Below are positions 14,664-28,461 of a stretch of DNA of 64,000 nucleotides, one piece after another (positions within the stretch are counted from its first letter, which is position 1; the number at the start of each line of letters is the position of its first letter). The stretch comes from Paramecium tetraurelia. Its lineage: Eukaryota; Ciliophora; Oligohymenophorea; Peniculida; Parameciidae. The position numbers and the translations under genes were made by a program. The notes under the pieces were generated by a model. It was not told the origin of the DNA. It saw nothing but the letters and a program-made list of their open reading frames with translations, and did no database searches. Location: contig NW_001798994.1 in assembly GCF_000165425.1 (NCBI RefSeq), positions 124,001 through 188,000 of the forward strand. The letters are read 5' to 3'.

Positions 14664-16084
14664 TCAATTATTTTAATTTTAGATGATGAGTTTTTCAAGT
14701 AATAATTTAATCTCTAATAGTTGAGGTCTTTCTTTTGGATTGAAATGGATCATTTTTTTAATTATTTGATGAAGTTCTTCATCAATTTAGACATAAGTTT
14801 TTATTTTGAGAGCAGCATCGACAAATTTATCATAATTTTTTCTCCTATCTTCCAAATTGACAGTGTCTTAAAAAATTTTCTTCAACTTAAATATTCTTGC
14901 AATATCATCTATTTATTATATTTCTGTTGTTTTGAAAACTTCTTCATGTAATTAAAGTAACCAAATAAATCCCAATTGCCATATATCATAAGAAGAATCG
15001 TATTTCATCTGAGTACCTTCAGGAGGGCGATATAATTCATTGCACACATAATTAGTTTAATTACCTTCAGAATCTACCTTCTTTGATCTATCATAATCAA
15101 TAATAACACAGGTGATATCTTCTTTAAGAAGGTCATCTAGGCTATTCAATTATTTCTAGCAATCAAACATATTGTTTTAAGGCTTTAAATCTCTATGAAC
15201 AATTCCTTAATTATGCAAGACTTCTAAGGCGACAATCATTGAGTGAAATATCTTGAGATAGCCTTAATATACTTTTTCTTTTGGATAAACAAACTTTTTT
15301 CGAGGACCAATGCAATGAGACATTAAATCATAAAAACTGATTTTATGCTACTTTAAAAATAATATCAATAAATTGCTGTATCGAATATAAGAATACAGAT
15401 AGGGTTAGTGAGAGTTATTAAATTATTCTATTATTTCCACTTCTCTTGATTCATACATATCATGTTGTATGTAGACTTTCATAGCTATTTACTCTTCCAT
15501 TACATTGTAAATAAAGGGAGGAGTTCTTACAACATCAACTTTACATACATAACCTTAACTATGAACATTCTTTATGACGGTGACTCCCAAATTTTTCTGA
15601 AAAGTATCAGCATGTGAACTTCCCTCCGCTTACCTATATCCAAAATCTTATAACAATTAATCTTATATTTTTTGCAAGTCTGTATTTTGTAATTAAGCAA
15701 TATCACTATAGCAATTTAACTATTTTACTAAAAATATTATTTCAAATACATATTGCTATCATCTATTTAAGAGCATGTTCTTTTCTTTAACCTTATGGTA
15801 TTTACTCATCCACATAAGATTTTATGAATGGAATACCAATTGTAGCTCTTTCACTTACATAAATTTAATCTAAAGCGATTGGAGGAAACATGACATCCTT
15901 TCTTACTACCAATTCAATTAATACTTTATTTATATTAAAAAATACTAGAAGTTAAATTGATCAACAGAAATTTTAGCTGAGTTATATCTATTGGTAATTT
16001 TTCTTTTAATTGAACTAGCTTTAAATGTTCTTCCTATTCTTTACTATATATTAGCCCTTAAATTTTAGAACGCCTTTGCTCCAT
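14664..16084 (-). CDS. divergent protein kinase with altered DFG motif
   Basis: Introns 15728-15749 and 15924-15945 (22 nt each) leave 458 residues. The N-terminal 130 residues are unrecognised. The kinase domain has a weak glycine loop, a beta-3 Lys in EEQIAMKVYI, an intact catalytic loop IVHRDLKPQN, and ELYRPPEGTQMKYDSSYDIW as activation-segment end and Asp of subdomain IX. Where DFG is expected the sequence reads VIIDYDRSKK, so the metal-binding Asp is kept but Phe-Gly is Tyr-Asp. It could be a weakly active kinase or pseudokinase. It ends 87 bp upstream of the RBR gene start, same strand. Confidence 0.8.
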
Positions 16085-16429
16085 ACTTATAATTAATAAT
16101 AGAAATTCATTATATTCAAAAAATATATTTGAATTATAAAATTAAGCAAATTCCTGTTTATATTGGAACTCAAATAAACATTATTATAATTTGAGATACT
16201 CATTATTCAACTACAATCAATAAAAAGAGCATAGAATGATATAATATCAATTATTTAAGATATATTTAATTTAGTTGAAAAAAATGCATTACTTATTTTT
16301 AAGAAACAAAAAGAAATTAAAATGATTAATTAATAATTTTATTAATTTGTTTTGTTACTTAATAAATGTAATAGAATTATGTCTGTTCTAAAACTCTACA
16401 GGCTTATATCCAATATATTTAATTTAAAA
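16085..16429. other. AT-rich intergenic stretch
   Basis: About 345 bp, very AT-rich, between the minus-strand kinase start and a doubtful plus-strand ORF. Presumed promoter DNA; no gene seen. Confidence 0.5.
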
Positions 16430-16879
16430 ATGGGTTAATCTCCTTCTATAAGTAAAGGAATTTTAATAAACGATTAGTAACTTTAATTGTAACCTCAATA
16501 AGAATTAGAAAAATGTATAAAACACTGTGGAGTGAGCAAACTTGAAGATTAAACATATAAAATTATTCTTCATCTTGAAAATGAGGAATATTATTAATTT
16601 ACATAGAGTAGAACTAAAGTATTTTTATTTTTTCACTATTATTTATCAATTAATATAAAAAATATGAGACGAAATTTTAGAATATAATTTAAAATAAATA
16701 ATCATCATCCTTATTTAGAAAAACAAGGTAGTACGATTGGTTTGGCCAACTTCATTGCTTTTCGCTTGTTCAGATATCTTAATGGTATAAATCCAAGTCT
16801 CATGTAAAATCTAAAAAATTAAAATAATGTACCTTGTCACATGAATGCAATCTTTACCACAGCGTTTGTGTAAATTTGA
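16430..16879 (+). CDS. possible small protein, starts MGQSPSISKG
   Basis: An open frame of 149 residues from ATG 16430 to TGA 16877-16879. The first 60 codons look protein-like (MGQSPSISKGILINDQQ, Gln-rich, then KCIKHCGVSKLED) and the Met-Gly start could allow N-myristoylation. From about 16705 it runs antisense to the 3' end of a well supported coding gene, so the true stop or a missed intron probably lies earlier. No family recognised. Confidence 0.33.
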
Positions 16880-17552
16880 GAATTTGTTTATAAAATTTTA
16901 AAATTCAGCATAATCGATGTTTTATTCATCAGATCTTTAATAAAATTTGTTAATAGTTTGTGTTATTTATGTTTATTTTTCCTTGAGGTTTTTATACATA
17001 TGTTTGATAACATTGTCATTTAGTTCTTCAGTAATTATATTACCTGAGTTATTATTCATGGCATTTCTTATAATAAGTTCTTCTTATTACTCTGGTAAAT
17101 CGAATAATACTTGGTCAAACATTAGTCTTTCTTCTTTTTACTTTTTTTCATATTGATCCTTTTATTTATTAATATATTCTCTTGTTTATCCTTCTTATTT
17201 TTTAATTTCGTCATTATCTATAGTTGTTTATGGTCTAAGGTTAAGAGTTTCAGTTTAAATGTTTGGATCAATGTGAGTTATGAATTTTGCAGATTCAAAT
17301 CCAGGCCATTTCTATTTATTATCAGTTAGTTTATTACTATTATTTTAAGTGCTTAACTTTCTTGGTGATTTATTATATTTATCTACTGAATCTATCTCTA
17401 AATTTGGAAGTCTAGCTCTTTAATTTTATTGTTATACTTACTTCTTAACCTCCGATATAATATTGATTGAAGTAATTTCTTTATCAGGCTTTATTTAATT
17501 TTCTTAGACATATTGAAATTATTACTAAATATTTTCTGTTGGACTTGCATGC

Positions 17553-17592
<40 letters not shown>

Positions 17593-20102
17593 GCTATTAT
17601 TATTATTATTATTACTATTTTTTAGCTGTTTTTTCACGATCTTCTGATATTAAAAATTTTTATTAATTTAATTATTATTAGAATTTCGTTTATTGTTAGG
17701 GTGAAATAATTATTTATGATTCTTAATGTTTATATTGAGTGGGATTATTATTGATTTCTAAAATTTATTTATGATTACTTATTTATTTAGGTATTGTATT
17801 GATATCTAACCTTTCTTAATTTTGATTCTTAACTTTGATTAATCGAGATGAATTATTTGGAGTATGGAATTGAACATTATGATTTGATTATAAGATATTA
17901 ATAATAGGTTTATCATGTAGACTAGTATTATGAATTGCTATCTTGTTTGAGATCAATTCATTTTCGATAATCCTTTCATATTTATATTATTCTTATTATT
18001 ATTGGGATATCGATCTGGCAGGCTATCTATCAGTTAAGATACCAGAATTCTATTAGGGATTACTAGTCGTTTAATAAATATTCGAGACAGCCTCATTTGA
18101 ATTATTTTAGTGTGAAACTTTTCGTTTTGATTTCAACTTGATTGAATTGGTTCTTTTTTATTTATTATTATTTTTGGTTTCCACAATTTATTGGACATTT
18201 GAAGAAGTTCTTCTTAATCGTTATTGCTTTGTATTTTCAGGAGAAACCTCCTCCATTCCTTGATTGCTGTCATTAAAACTAGATTAACTTGTATTTTTTT
18301 TGGAATATTTTCCTTGGATAGCAGCTTATTCAATAGGAACAAGTAGAATATGCTTATTTTCATCAATCTCTTTAATTTATTCTAAGTATAAGACTTTAGG
18401 GGAGTTTAAGTCTTTAGTTGATAAGAACTTTTACTTTTGAACTTGCTCAATTTAGTCTATCATTTATTGAGAGTAGAATGGCTTTGAAGCATTCATTGGT
18501 GATCTTAAATCCTCAATATCAGATTGTAAATTTCCGAATGATCTTCGCTCTTTAATCAACAAATCATTCTCTTCGATGTCTTTAATTAAATCAAACATAT
18601 CTGAAAGTTATCGCTCTCCCTTTTACTCCACTACATATTATAACTGTGATAATCTTCTGTCTTTGTTAGATTTATCTAAAGCATTTGTTAAAACAATTAA
18701 TCGTTCTAACATTTTGTCCTTTTTGACCAAATCATTCATTTATTCATTATTTAGATTTTCCTATTATCCTTAATTTTATAGGACAAATGGTTATAGCAAA
18801 GGAGTTTTCAATATTCTCGAATAAGATTGTCTTTCTTCCTTTTGCACTTTTCCATTGGGACTAGACATCTACATATCTTAAGGTTCATCATTTTATGAAA
18901 TATTAACCATAAAACTTGATTACCTTTAAAATACAGTACTTCTTCTAGATTAGTTATATTGTTAATCAATTTTCTACTTTAATTCTTATTTATCTTATAA
19001 ATGCTATTTGATTTAACTTTCAAAAAGTTTTATCTACAATTCGAGACTATGTATGATTCTATCCTTATCCTTTAGATCCGAGGTTTATTTAGTTAGTTAT
19101 TACACTTATTATTCTGTTTTGTTCTACAGCGATACAATCTCTCCCACGTAAATCTAACAACGACAATCGTCTCTGTTCCCTAGTGTTGTCTATCTATTGA
19201 AATGATCTGCTGTCTGAAATTTCCCCTTTTTAAATTTCTCTTTAAATAGTGCTTTACAATACAGGAATACTCTTTCAGCTGTTTACTTCTGAACTTAAAG
19301 TATGTGTTACTTTACTTGTTCTTCCACTTAGTCATAATTCTCTATTGTATCTTTCAATAGGCTCAGATCCACACTCCTGAAAATCGAATCAATGTCCTCC
19401 TTTTTGAACTTTATGGCATGTAAAAGCTTATTCAATTCCTCTGGCTTCCCTTTTTCCTTGTATTATTGTAACACTCTACTGGAGAGAGCTTCCCCCATCA
19501 TAGCTATCGATTCATTTGCATATTAAATCATGCTCTCAAATTCAATTTATCGATCATAAGATCCAGATAAGACATTGGTACAATTTTAATAGTAATCTTC
19601 AGTAGTGCATGTGGATTTTTCAATAAACCTTTTTTATTATGTCTGGCTCTACTATTAGGCTTCATACCAAGGCACCTGAGTAACATTTTTTATTTTGATA
19701 TTTGGATTACCTTACTAAGAGATTGACACTCCGCCAAAACAATTCAACTAAGAATTTGCGCATTATATACAATGATCTATTAATTGAATAGTTGAATTCT
19801 GATTATTCTTTTTTGGCTAATTTTTTTACTCCCTGCTTTTCAAAGCTTACATTAAAAGGTTGTGGATACAAACAAATGTTTTTTCTATCAATTAACTTAC
19901 ATCGATATTTATGGCTTATTGAATCAGCAATGATGTCTCCGCATTTACTTAATTCAGCTCTAATGATAACTATTAAATTTAAAAATCCTTTCATTACATC
20001 TGAAAATAGTTTGTAATCAAAATTTTAGTTACTTTAAAATTACTCCAATTTAGTAGATATCTAATTTACGACAGTAGTTAACTTTTTTATTTAGAAGTCC
20101 AT
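16705..20102 (-). CDS. large Q-rich coiled-coil protein
   Basis: About 1118 residues, using introns 16811-16832 (22 nt) and 19711-19729 (19 nt; a 40-nt alternative 19676-19715 also keeps frame). Residues 1-380 are mostly helical with moderate charge (MDFQIKKLTTVVNQISTKLE; DVMKGFLNLIVIIRAELSK), possibly a folded helical domain. Residues about 440-540 form a coiled coil, then a low-complexity region rich in Gln, Asn and Ser with a 21-residue polyglutamine run, and a compact charged C terminus (HFYMRLGFIPLRYLNKRK...). No family recognised. It starts 31 bp after the stop of the CEP164-like gene on the same strand, which suggests, but does not prove, a related ciliary-base role. Confidence 0.75.
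17555..17617 (-). repeat. coding polyglutamine run (21 codons)
   Basis: On the minus strand 21 Gln codons in a row: TAG, six TAA, TAG, CAA and twelve TAA. It lies in the low-complexity region of the coiled-coil gene. The mixed codons mark it as older and more stable than the pure TAA run at 6607. Confidence 0.9.
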
Positions 20103-20133
20103 TAAATTGAAATATTTTATAATGAATTTCACA

Positions 20134-22689
20134 TCAGTATATTATAAATGGAGTCTAGCATTTTAGATAATCAATTGCTTCTACATCACGCAAATTTGGA
20201 TTTAACAATGTATATAGACACATGAATTATATTTTTGATATGATATATTAATCAAATAGTACACTTAGGGACTCAATACATCCTAGAAAGCATTGATTTG
20301 TTTAGCTATTATAATTTAAATATAGTACACTATCTTTAATATCACGAAGTAATTATTTTTGATTGTTTGTTTGTTATTTCAAATAACTTTAATCAAAACT
20401 ATCACTCTAATGAAAACTTTGACTCACTTATTTGTATATTGGAAATGAAGTATCTAATTGCATTTGGCTAATGCTCCCAATTAAGGACTTTTATGTTTAC
20501 AACTCCTCCTATAACTTGTCGTTCTCCTTTAGATATTAAATCAGTTTTGTTTGTTTATATTACTAACAATTAAACTACATTTATCTAAATTATTTAAAAA
20601 CACAATAATACGTTATGATATATTCGCAATTTTTCAAGATCTACTAATTGTTTCGTACCACATTCACACACTTATTATAAGTTTCGACTTAATCATTAGT
20701 AGATGCTAATAAACTCAATTTTTCATAACTCTTTTAGAGTTTCTTTTTATCATATTTCAGCCTTTCCTTTTATAATACCAACCACTAGATTTCTTGTTCA
20801 ACACTATTAACCAATTGATCTTGCTCTTAGAGTTTAGGTGTTTGCTAACTACCTTTATTAGTCATTACTGGCTAAGACACATATAGTTTTGTTAACTCAT
20901 TTAAGATATTATCTTACTCTTAGAGAGACTGTTAAAGGAAATTGATTTTATCATTTTAATTTAAGACCCTTATTATTTGCTCAATATTTACTTTATTAGA
21001 AATTCTTCATCTCTTTTTGTTTGATCCATGTTTGAGAGTCTAGATTTTAAATTCTCAATTCTCGTCCTGTATTCCTAGATCTGTAGTTCAAGTTCTTTTT
21101 TTTAAATCCTATTATCTGGGTTGATTTGAACTTTTAATTGAGAATTGTCCAATTAAGAAAAGCTTTGATTAGCCATAACAATTTAACTTAATTCTAATTT
21201 CTAAATTTAAAGTTCTGTACTCTTAAAATTTTCAACTTTAAAGACTTAGAGTTACTCCTTATAATAATTGTTGAGATAAGCTCTTTCATTATCAATTTAT
21301 TATTGTTTTAATTTAACAAAATTGGTTCTCAACAAATTCTTATAATTGATAATATTTTCTGTCATTTATTCAAATTAAGAAATCTCTTCCTATTTTACAT
21401 CATTTTCCATATCATGAAGATTAGAAACTTTAGCCAATTCTAATTTTTCTCTATATATTTCTCTCAACCTCTTCTTTATATTAAATTCATTATTTTCCTT
21501 ATATAAGTTATGTAATTCCTAAGATTTTTAGAGTTTGACTTATTTAAGTTAAATAACTATATCGTTTTTTTTCTATTTTAAAATTTCATCCATATTCAGA
21601 AGGATTTGCTAATACTCCTTTTAAATTTACTTTTCATATTGACCTTAAATCTTGAGCCATTTGGCCTATATATTTGATTGCTATTAAGACACCATAGATT
21701 GTTATTACAATTTTTTATCATCTAATTCTTTTTAGGTAGATTTAATTTTTTATTTCAAACTCTATAATTTTGACTCCCATTCACTTTGTAGTTGTTGAAT
21801 TCTTTGTTCATTTTTAATTGATTTTGCTGCTTTATAATCAAGTAATTTAGATGCAGATTATTCTGTTAATTTGGACTATTCAGTTATTAGTTTCTAATCG
21901 GTTTCTTCTTGTATTTTGATTTTCAATTCCTCTTTTTAATTTAAAAATTTCTGTCGAATTTACAAGGCTTTTTCTGGAACGTTTAGATTGAAATCTTCAA
22001 AGGAGGAATCAGAAATATCTTATTTATCCTGTTCAAATTGTTTGGCTCTATTCATTTTATATAGCATCACAAAGGACTCTTGTTCTTTTTCATATTATGT
22101 AAGTTCAAATTTAAATTAATTATCGATTAATTCGAATTGCTCCTGTAATTATACACTCTCATTCAATAAGGGTACATCAGATAAATTATTCTGACTGATA
22201 TCCGTTGCCTACTATAATTTCTTCTCTGTTTTCTGCGTGGTCTCTTGAGTGGTTGGTTCTCTCAACTATTCGCAGAGTCCTTTCAATTTTTTAGATGTTT
22301 TGGAGGGTTGACTATTTTGTACGTCTTTCTTTTTCTCCTCGATATATTTGCGCCTCTAGTTTTGAATAAGTTTTACTTGAAATACTCATCCAAAGGGTGT
22401 TCCTATTGGAGAACCTTGGTAACAGGATTGTAATAGACGATGTCTCCATTTCTAAGCTAGGCGGGTCTCCAAGGAGGAGGGAGTGGTGTTTTTAATCCTT
22501 CTCTGGCTATATGAAAATACTTGGTGTCACTTCTTGGAGACATGCCTTCATAATAATGATGTTATTAAACCTAAACATTCAGCATATTCAAGAATTTCTA
22601 AATAATGGTTGTGTTTATTTACCCTCTCTACTAGGTTCATAGTCCTCGTCTATTTCTTCTTCCAAAATCTGAAATTCTGCTCGCATCAT
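20134..22689 (-). CDS. CEP164-like WW/coiled-coil protein of the ciliary base
   Basis: Four introns (22598-22622, 22546-22570, 22354-22376 and a 20-nt one near 20880) give 820 residues. The N terminus follows CEP164 closely: LEEEIDEDYEPSREEILEYA matches its LEEDYD...PSEQEILEFA; then FHIAREGLKTPLPPPWRP and a WW-type domain ending QQEHPLDEYF like WDHPCDEHY. The rest is a long coiled coil. Known role: CEP164 sits on distal appendages of the basal body, recruits TTBK2 and docks membrane for cilium growth. The first WW tryptophan is kept, the second is replaced by Gln. Correct splicing of the first two introns is what reveals the true start. Spacers to both neighbours are about 30 bp. Confidence 0.87.
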
Positions 22690-22717
22690 TATAAAATATA
22701 AAATAATATATATATAG

Positions 22718-23243
22718 TCATTTGATCGAGTTAAGATAATTTGCAAAATTCTTGTAGAATCTAAATGAATGATTAGCATAATTGTCATCAGACTACAAAT
22801 AGAGCTTAATTTTATTTTAGCGATTAGCACATGATTAGAAATTGTAAATTTGCGAGATTTGTGATAGCAGTTTCTACTATCTGGAACTAAATGGACGAAT
22901 AATAATCTTTTTTTTAGGTTTTTCAAGAGATACATGTTGTATCTAAATATAAACATGCAATTTTTACTGATTATTCCATGTCTAAGATATAAGGTTTAGC
23001 TTTTTCTAAGACTGAGGCATTCATTGGTCTTTCAATGATTTGCCATTTCTGTTTTAATTCTCTTACGTCTTTCAAGTGATTACGATATTTAATTATGTGT
23101 TCGTCATTCCAATTCTCTTATTCATGAAGGCTTAGTTACTTTTTTGTTTTGATCAATGTGTTCTCGAAGTTGGACTTGTTTTAAGGACTCGTCAAGGGCA
23201 TGACCTGTATCTTCTATTTAGGCCAAAAGTATTAAGCTTTCAT
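22718..23243 (-). CDS. orphan protein between MAPK15 and CEP164-like genes
   Basis: ATG at 23241-23243, one 25-nt intron, 166 residues to TGA at 22718-22720. The protein is basic and polar: start MKAQYFWPKQKIQVMPL, a helical stretch RNHLKDVRELKQKWQII, then KPKKKIIIRPFSSRQQ. There is no signal peptide or membrane helix, and no family recognised. Spacers are 31 bp to MAPK15 upstream and 28 bp to the CEP164-like gene downstream. By position it is a candidate for a ciliary-base or flagellar role; that is inference only. Confidence 0.7.
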
Positions 23244-23274
23244 TTTATATAAATTATATTTTCTTAAGCATAAA

Positions 23275-24917
<1,643 letters not shown>

Positions 24918-24985
24918 TTTTAAAATTATAATGAATAAAAATATATATAATGTGATTAAATCCTATATAATATGAAATAACAATT

Positions 24986-26161
24986 TCACTTTAATTTGAT
25001 GGCCTCCAACTCTTGTTAGACTTGGTCGAATGCCTTGATGGGCTTGTACTTATCAGGCAATCCCTGCTTAGCAAACTTGTCCAGAGGTTGGAGAGTGACT
25101 TCAGAGTTAATGTGAGAGAACAAAGTTGAGGACACTCTCCAAGTACTCTTTCCTGCCTTCTTATTCTCCTCGAATCTCTTTTTAGCATCCTCCGTATAAA
25201 TGACCTATCACAATGGAAATAGAGAGCGTACTTCATGATAACCACAAGTGACATAGCCTCCAGTCAGTAAATCAAATTGAGCTCCCGCTTATAACAAGAG
25301 ATGTCCCTCAGGAACAGCAACGGAAATTCTCTCCCCGTTCCTCAACCACACATACAATCCTGGATAACGACTCTTGCCATGAATAGTCAAGAAATTGAGA
25401 TCATAATGAAAGCCTGCGAAGACAGTCCCCAGTTTGTGTCTCTCCATATCTGATCCAGTCGGAGCCAGAAGATGAGGACCTCCCTGCATCCTGGTGGTAA
25501 ATGTATCAGCCGGTATACTCATGCCGATGGCAGCCATTTCAGCAACAGTTAAACATCCATTAATCATCATCTTCCCCCACTATTCCATTCTCTCTCCAAA
25601 CTGAGGAACATCCTTCGGTCTGAATCTTGGAGGTTTAAAACTAATATACTAAGGAGTTATAGTTACTCTTCGTCCTTGGTTCGTTTGCCAGCATCATCAA
25701 TGGGCCAAAAGAACCTCCATTTGGCATCCTAAAATAAAAATAGTTGTTTCAAATACATAAGGAGCTGGCTGAGGAGTGTATGCTTCATTCTCTTTGGTGT
25801 ATTGTCTAATCACATTCGAGTGTGTGCGGGCTTTCTCCACAAACTCCGGTGTTGCTCCCACTTGATATGAATAATTTGGAAAGATATCTTCAACCTAGAG
25901 TTTAGATTGGGAAAGTACCTTCTCGTCATTATAGAATTTGGCAGCTCTGCTCGCAAAATACTTCTCCATCATGTCTAGGAAGTCAACATTATGGCGATCG
26001 TTTACTCTGGGATCCTTGATGCAAACAGCACCGTAGTTGTGCAGAGCCTCAGCTACTTAGGCACACTGAGCCGATGAGTCACCCTTCTTGGCAAGGAATG
26101 AAGTAACATCGACGACGGGAACTGATTTGGCAAATCTATAGGCCAATCTTGTTGTAAACAT
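24986..26161 (-). CDS. 2-oxoglutarate/Fe(II) oxygenase, isopenicillin-N-synthase-like fold
   Basis: About 356-364 residues depending on whether a 24-nt in-frame stretch (GTACTT...CTCTAG) is an intron. The N terminus MFTTRLAYRFAKSVPVVDVT looks like a mitochondrial presequence followed by the family's PVVDVT strand. The metal site is visible: HYD (HxD) in VFAGFHYDLNFLTIHG, the distal His in TCGYHEV, and the 2OG-binding Arg-x-Ser in STWRVSSTLF. Family knowledge: non-haem iron dioxygenases couple 2-oxoglutarate decarboxylation to oxidation of a substrate; the substrate cannot be read from sequence. Residues AKWRFFWPIDD give a conserved-looking mid-domain. It lies 68 bp upstream of MAPK15, same strand. 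Confidence 0.85.
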
Positions 26162-26231
26162 ATAAATAAAAATAGTATGTCATTCAATTACGTATGAATC
26201 ATATATTAATATAGTTTTTTGTTCAGTAAAA

Positions 26232-27530
26232 TCAGGGGGCTTCGTTGTCTCCACTTAAATACTTGTTGTTATCTACATTGACCAGGACGTCATCTTCGCC
26301 ACAATCCTAAATTTAATAATTTTGGATCTCCTTACTTAAGGCTGTTGTTGTGTTTCCTTTTCGACTACTTTGTAGAAACTAGGCAATTCATAGTGTTTCT
26401 GGTTCTTTTTCAAGTAGTCAAAAATAAACACTGAATTTGCAACTTAAATTATTGATTTAGTATCCAATCTCAATTCATCTATTTGTAAGAGAGTACCAAA
26501 TTTGCTGCCAAGATCTTCTAAAAAGATTGATTCATCGTCTCTATTAAACGTTATCAGTGCATGGTTTCTAGACACACTGATATCCTGCAATTTAATGTCG
26601 TTCTCCTGCACTCTCCCAATCTTAATATTGCTTCTCCCATTCAAATTAATCACATATAATCCTTTCTCTTTGTTCTTATCAATGTGACTGATCCAAAATA
26701 TAAAATATGCCTCCTTCGGTCTCGGAATGTCAATCAAATGATACTTCCTATTCTTAAACTTGTACTCCACTAGTATTTGTATGTGATGTCATATTTACAT
26801 TTGTATTGCTCCTTGCAAATTTCACAGATTAGATTGGACCAAAAATACAGGACAATATTGTTGAGTTCTCTGATCTTGAATTTGTTGTGGATCCACTATT
26901 GGAGACATTTGATGTGTATGTATTTGACAGACCCAGAACCTGCAATATGTTTAGGTGATACTCGTTACATTGACATGGGTTTATCAGTGGGTTTTAAATT
27001 GTTCCTACTTTACTCATGCAGATCCTACATGAGTTTTCAGCATTGCAGTTGTCACTGTCATCCAACCCATTGGCATCTTCGTCCTTCTCCTTCTCGCTCT
27101 CCTCCGTAGCCATCGCCTAATTGAAGCAGGCTTCCCACAGTATGATCTTCACCCGACCCAGTCGTATGGTTTATCCAGGAAATAGTTAGACTCTCTTTCA
27201 TATTATGGTAGACGTACATTCGTAACTGGAACTCCATTTACTTGATCATTCCTAATTATTGACCAGATTTCCGTAATGGGTCTCAAAACCTTCTCCTTAA
27301 TCACAAATAACTCTTAGGCTCCCTCTATTGTTTACTACCAATAAATGAGTGTTACATACATTTGGTTGAACAGCCAGAATGTTTTCTCCATACTTGCACA
27401 ATTTCGTATCTTAAATCAGCTACAATTACTAATAATGTGAATCATGACTAGAGTAATCATAAAGATGGTATTTCTTTTCCTTTTCCTTCCATATGTATAC
27501 ATCAACATGCAATCTAACTTTCTTTATCAT
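26232..27530 (-). CDS. RINGv (RING-CH) plus FHA domain protein
   Basis: Five introns (23-29 nt) give 387 residues, starting at ATG 27528-27530. After an N-terminal beta-rich part (NILAVQPN; LFPGQTIRLGRVKI) comes a C4HC3 RINGv domain: SCRICMSKVG, NPLINPCQC, VKYIHIKCLQQWI and ICEICKEQY. Then an FHA domain: SNIKIGRVQENDIKL, ISVSRNHALI, EDLGSKFGTLL, with the phosphothreonine-reading Arg, Ser and Asn/His pattern. RINGv domains act as E2-dependent ubiquitin ligases; FHA domains bind phosphothreonine, so the protein may ubiquitinate phosphorylated targets. It has no membrane helices, unlike most MARCH ligases. The start is the least certain part. Confidence 0.82.
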
Positions 27531-28009
27531 TCTTACAATAACTGTTCATTCCTCTTACTCCCTGAACAAGCAACGCCCATTTATATAATAATTTTAATAA
27601 TTAAAGAGAAATATCTACATTATCCAAATAGATTTATAACCAACTTAAAGGAGCACAATTTAAGAACTAATTCTAAATTTTATTACATTTTCTTGAATTT
27701 CAAATCTATTTTTAGCTTCCCCTCTTATCAAGTGAAAAATAGAATAAACTTTTCATAAGTATAATGTTTAAGATTGGAATTGCATTTAAATAATATATAT
27801 AAGTTTATTACTCATTATAATGAGGATAATGTAAAAATGTATTTAATTATCCACATTAATTATTTTTATAGTTTGAGCAATTATAATGATGATAAATTAT
27901 ATATTATAGATGGGAATGTTTGGAGAGAAGCATGTTCTCATAATTGATGGTGCTGACTTATTGAGATTTTGTTGTTATTTAATTTAAATAAGATTTAAAT
28001 TATTTTATT
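27531..28009. other. divergent promoter region
   Basis: 480 bp of AT-rich DNA between the RINGv-FHA gene (minus) and ribosomal protein eS12 (plus). Open frames here read as noise. It should carry the promoters of both genes. Confidence 0.5.
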
Positions 28010-28422
28010 ATGGCAGAGGTCGAACAATTATCAGAGGAACTTACCACCTTAAAAAGAGTCGTATAAACATCATTACACAGAGGACAATTGGCTAAGGGAG
28101 TCCATGAAGTCTGCAAGGCAATCGAAAGCAAACAAGTATTGATATAGAAAGAGTGTAGGCCAAATTCATAGTGCTAGCTGATGATTGCTCAGAAGACACA
28201 TACAAGAAATTGGTTATTGCTTTGGCAAAATAATTCCAAATTCCAGTTTGGAAGGTGGACAAAGGTGCTTTACTTGGCGAATGGATTGGCATTTCAAAGT
28301 TCCTTACTAAGACAAAGAAGATCAAATCAAGAAAATGTTCGTCTGTAGCAGTAAAGGACTTTGCAATTGAGGTCAGCGAGAATGAAAAATAATTTGTCGA
28401 AGACAAAATTAAGGCATTGTGA
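28010..28422 (+). CDS. RPS12: ribosomal protein eS12
   Basis: One 23-nt intron (28136-28158) gives 129 residues, the usual eS12 length. The match is clear along its length: VVQTSLHRGQLAKGVHEVCK, then after the intron AKFIVLADDCSEDTYKKLV, FQIPVWKVDKGALLGEWIG and RKCSSVAVKDFA. It is a small-subunit ribosomal protein. As expected for a highly expressed gene, coding is GC-richer than its neighbours and it is preceded by a long AT-rich promoter. Confidence 0.97.
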
Positions 28423-28461
28423 AGTTATCTAGTACATATATATATACATTAAAATTATTAA

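Noticed and set aside
17521-17620. Simple non-coding ATT repeat
   Set aside because: It is in frame as a Gln run in a long minus-strand coding gene.
20105-20133. Joining the CEP164-like and coiled-coil genes into one protein
   Set aside because: A TGA ends the first frame and the 31-bp spacer has no GT...AG intron that would remove it.
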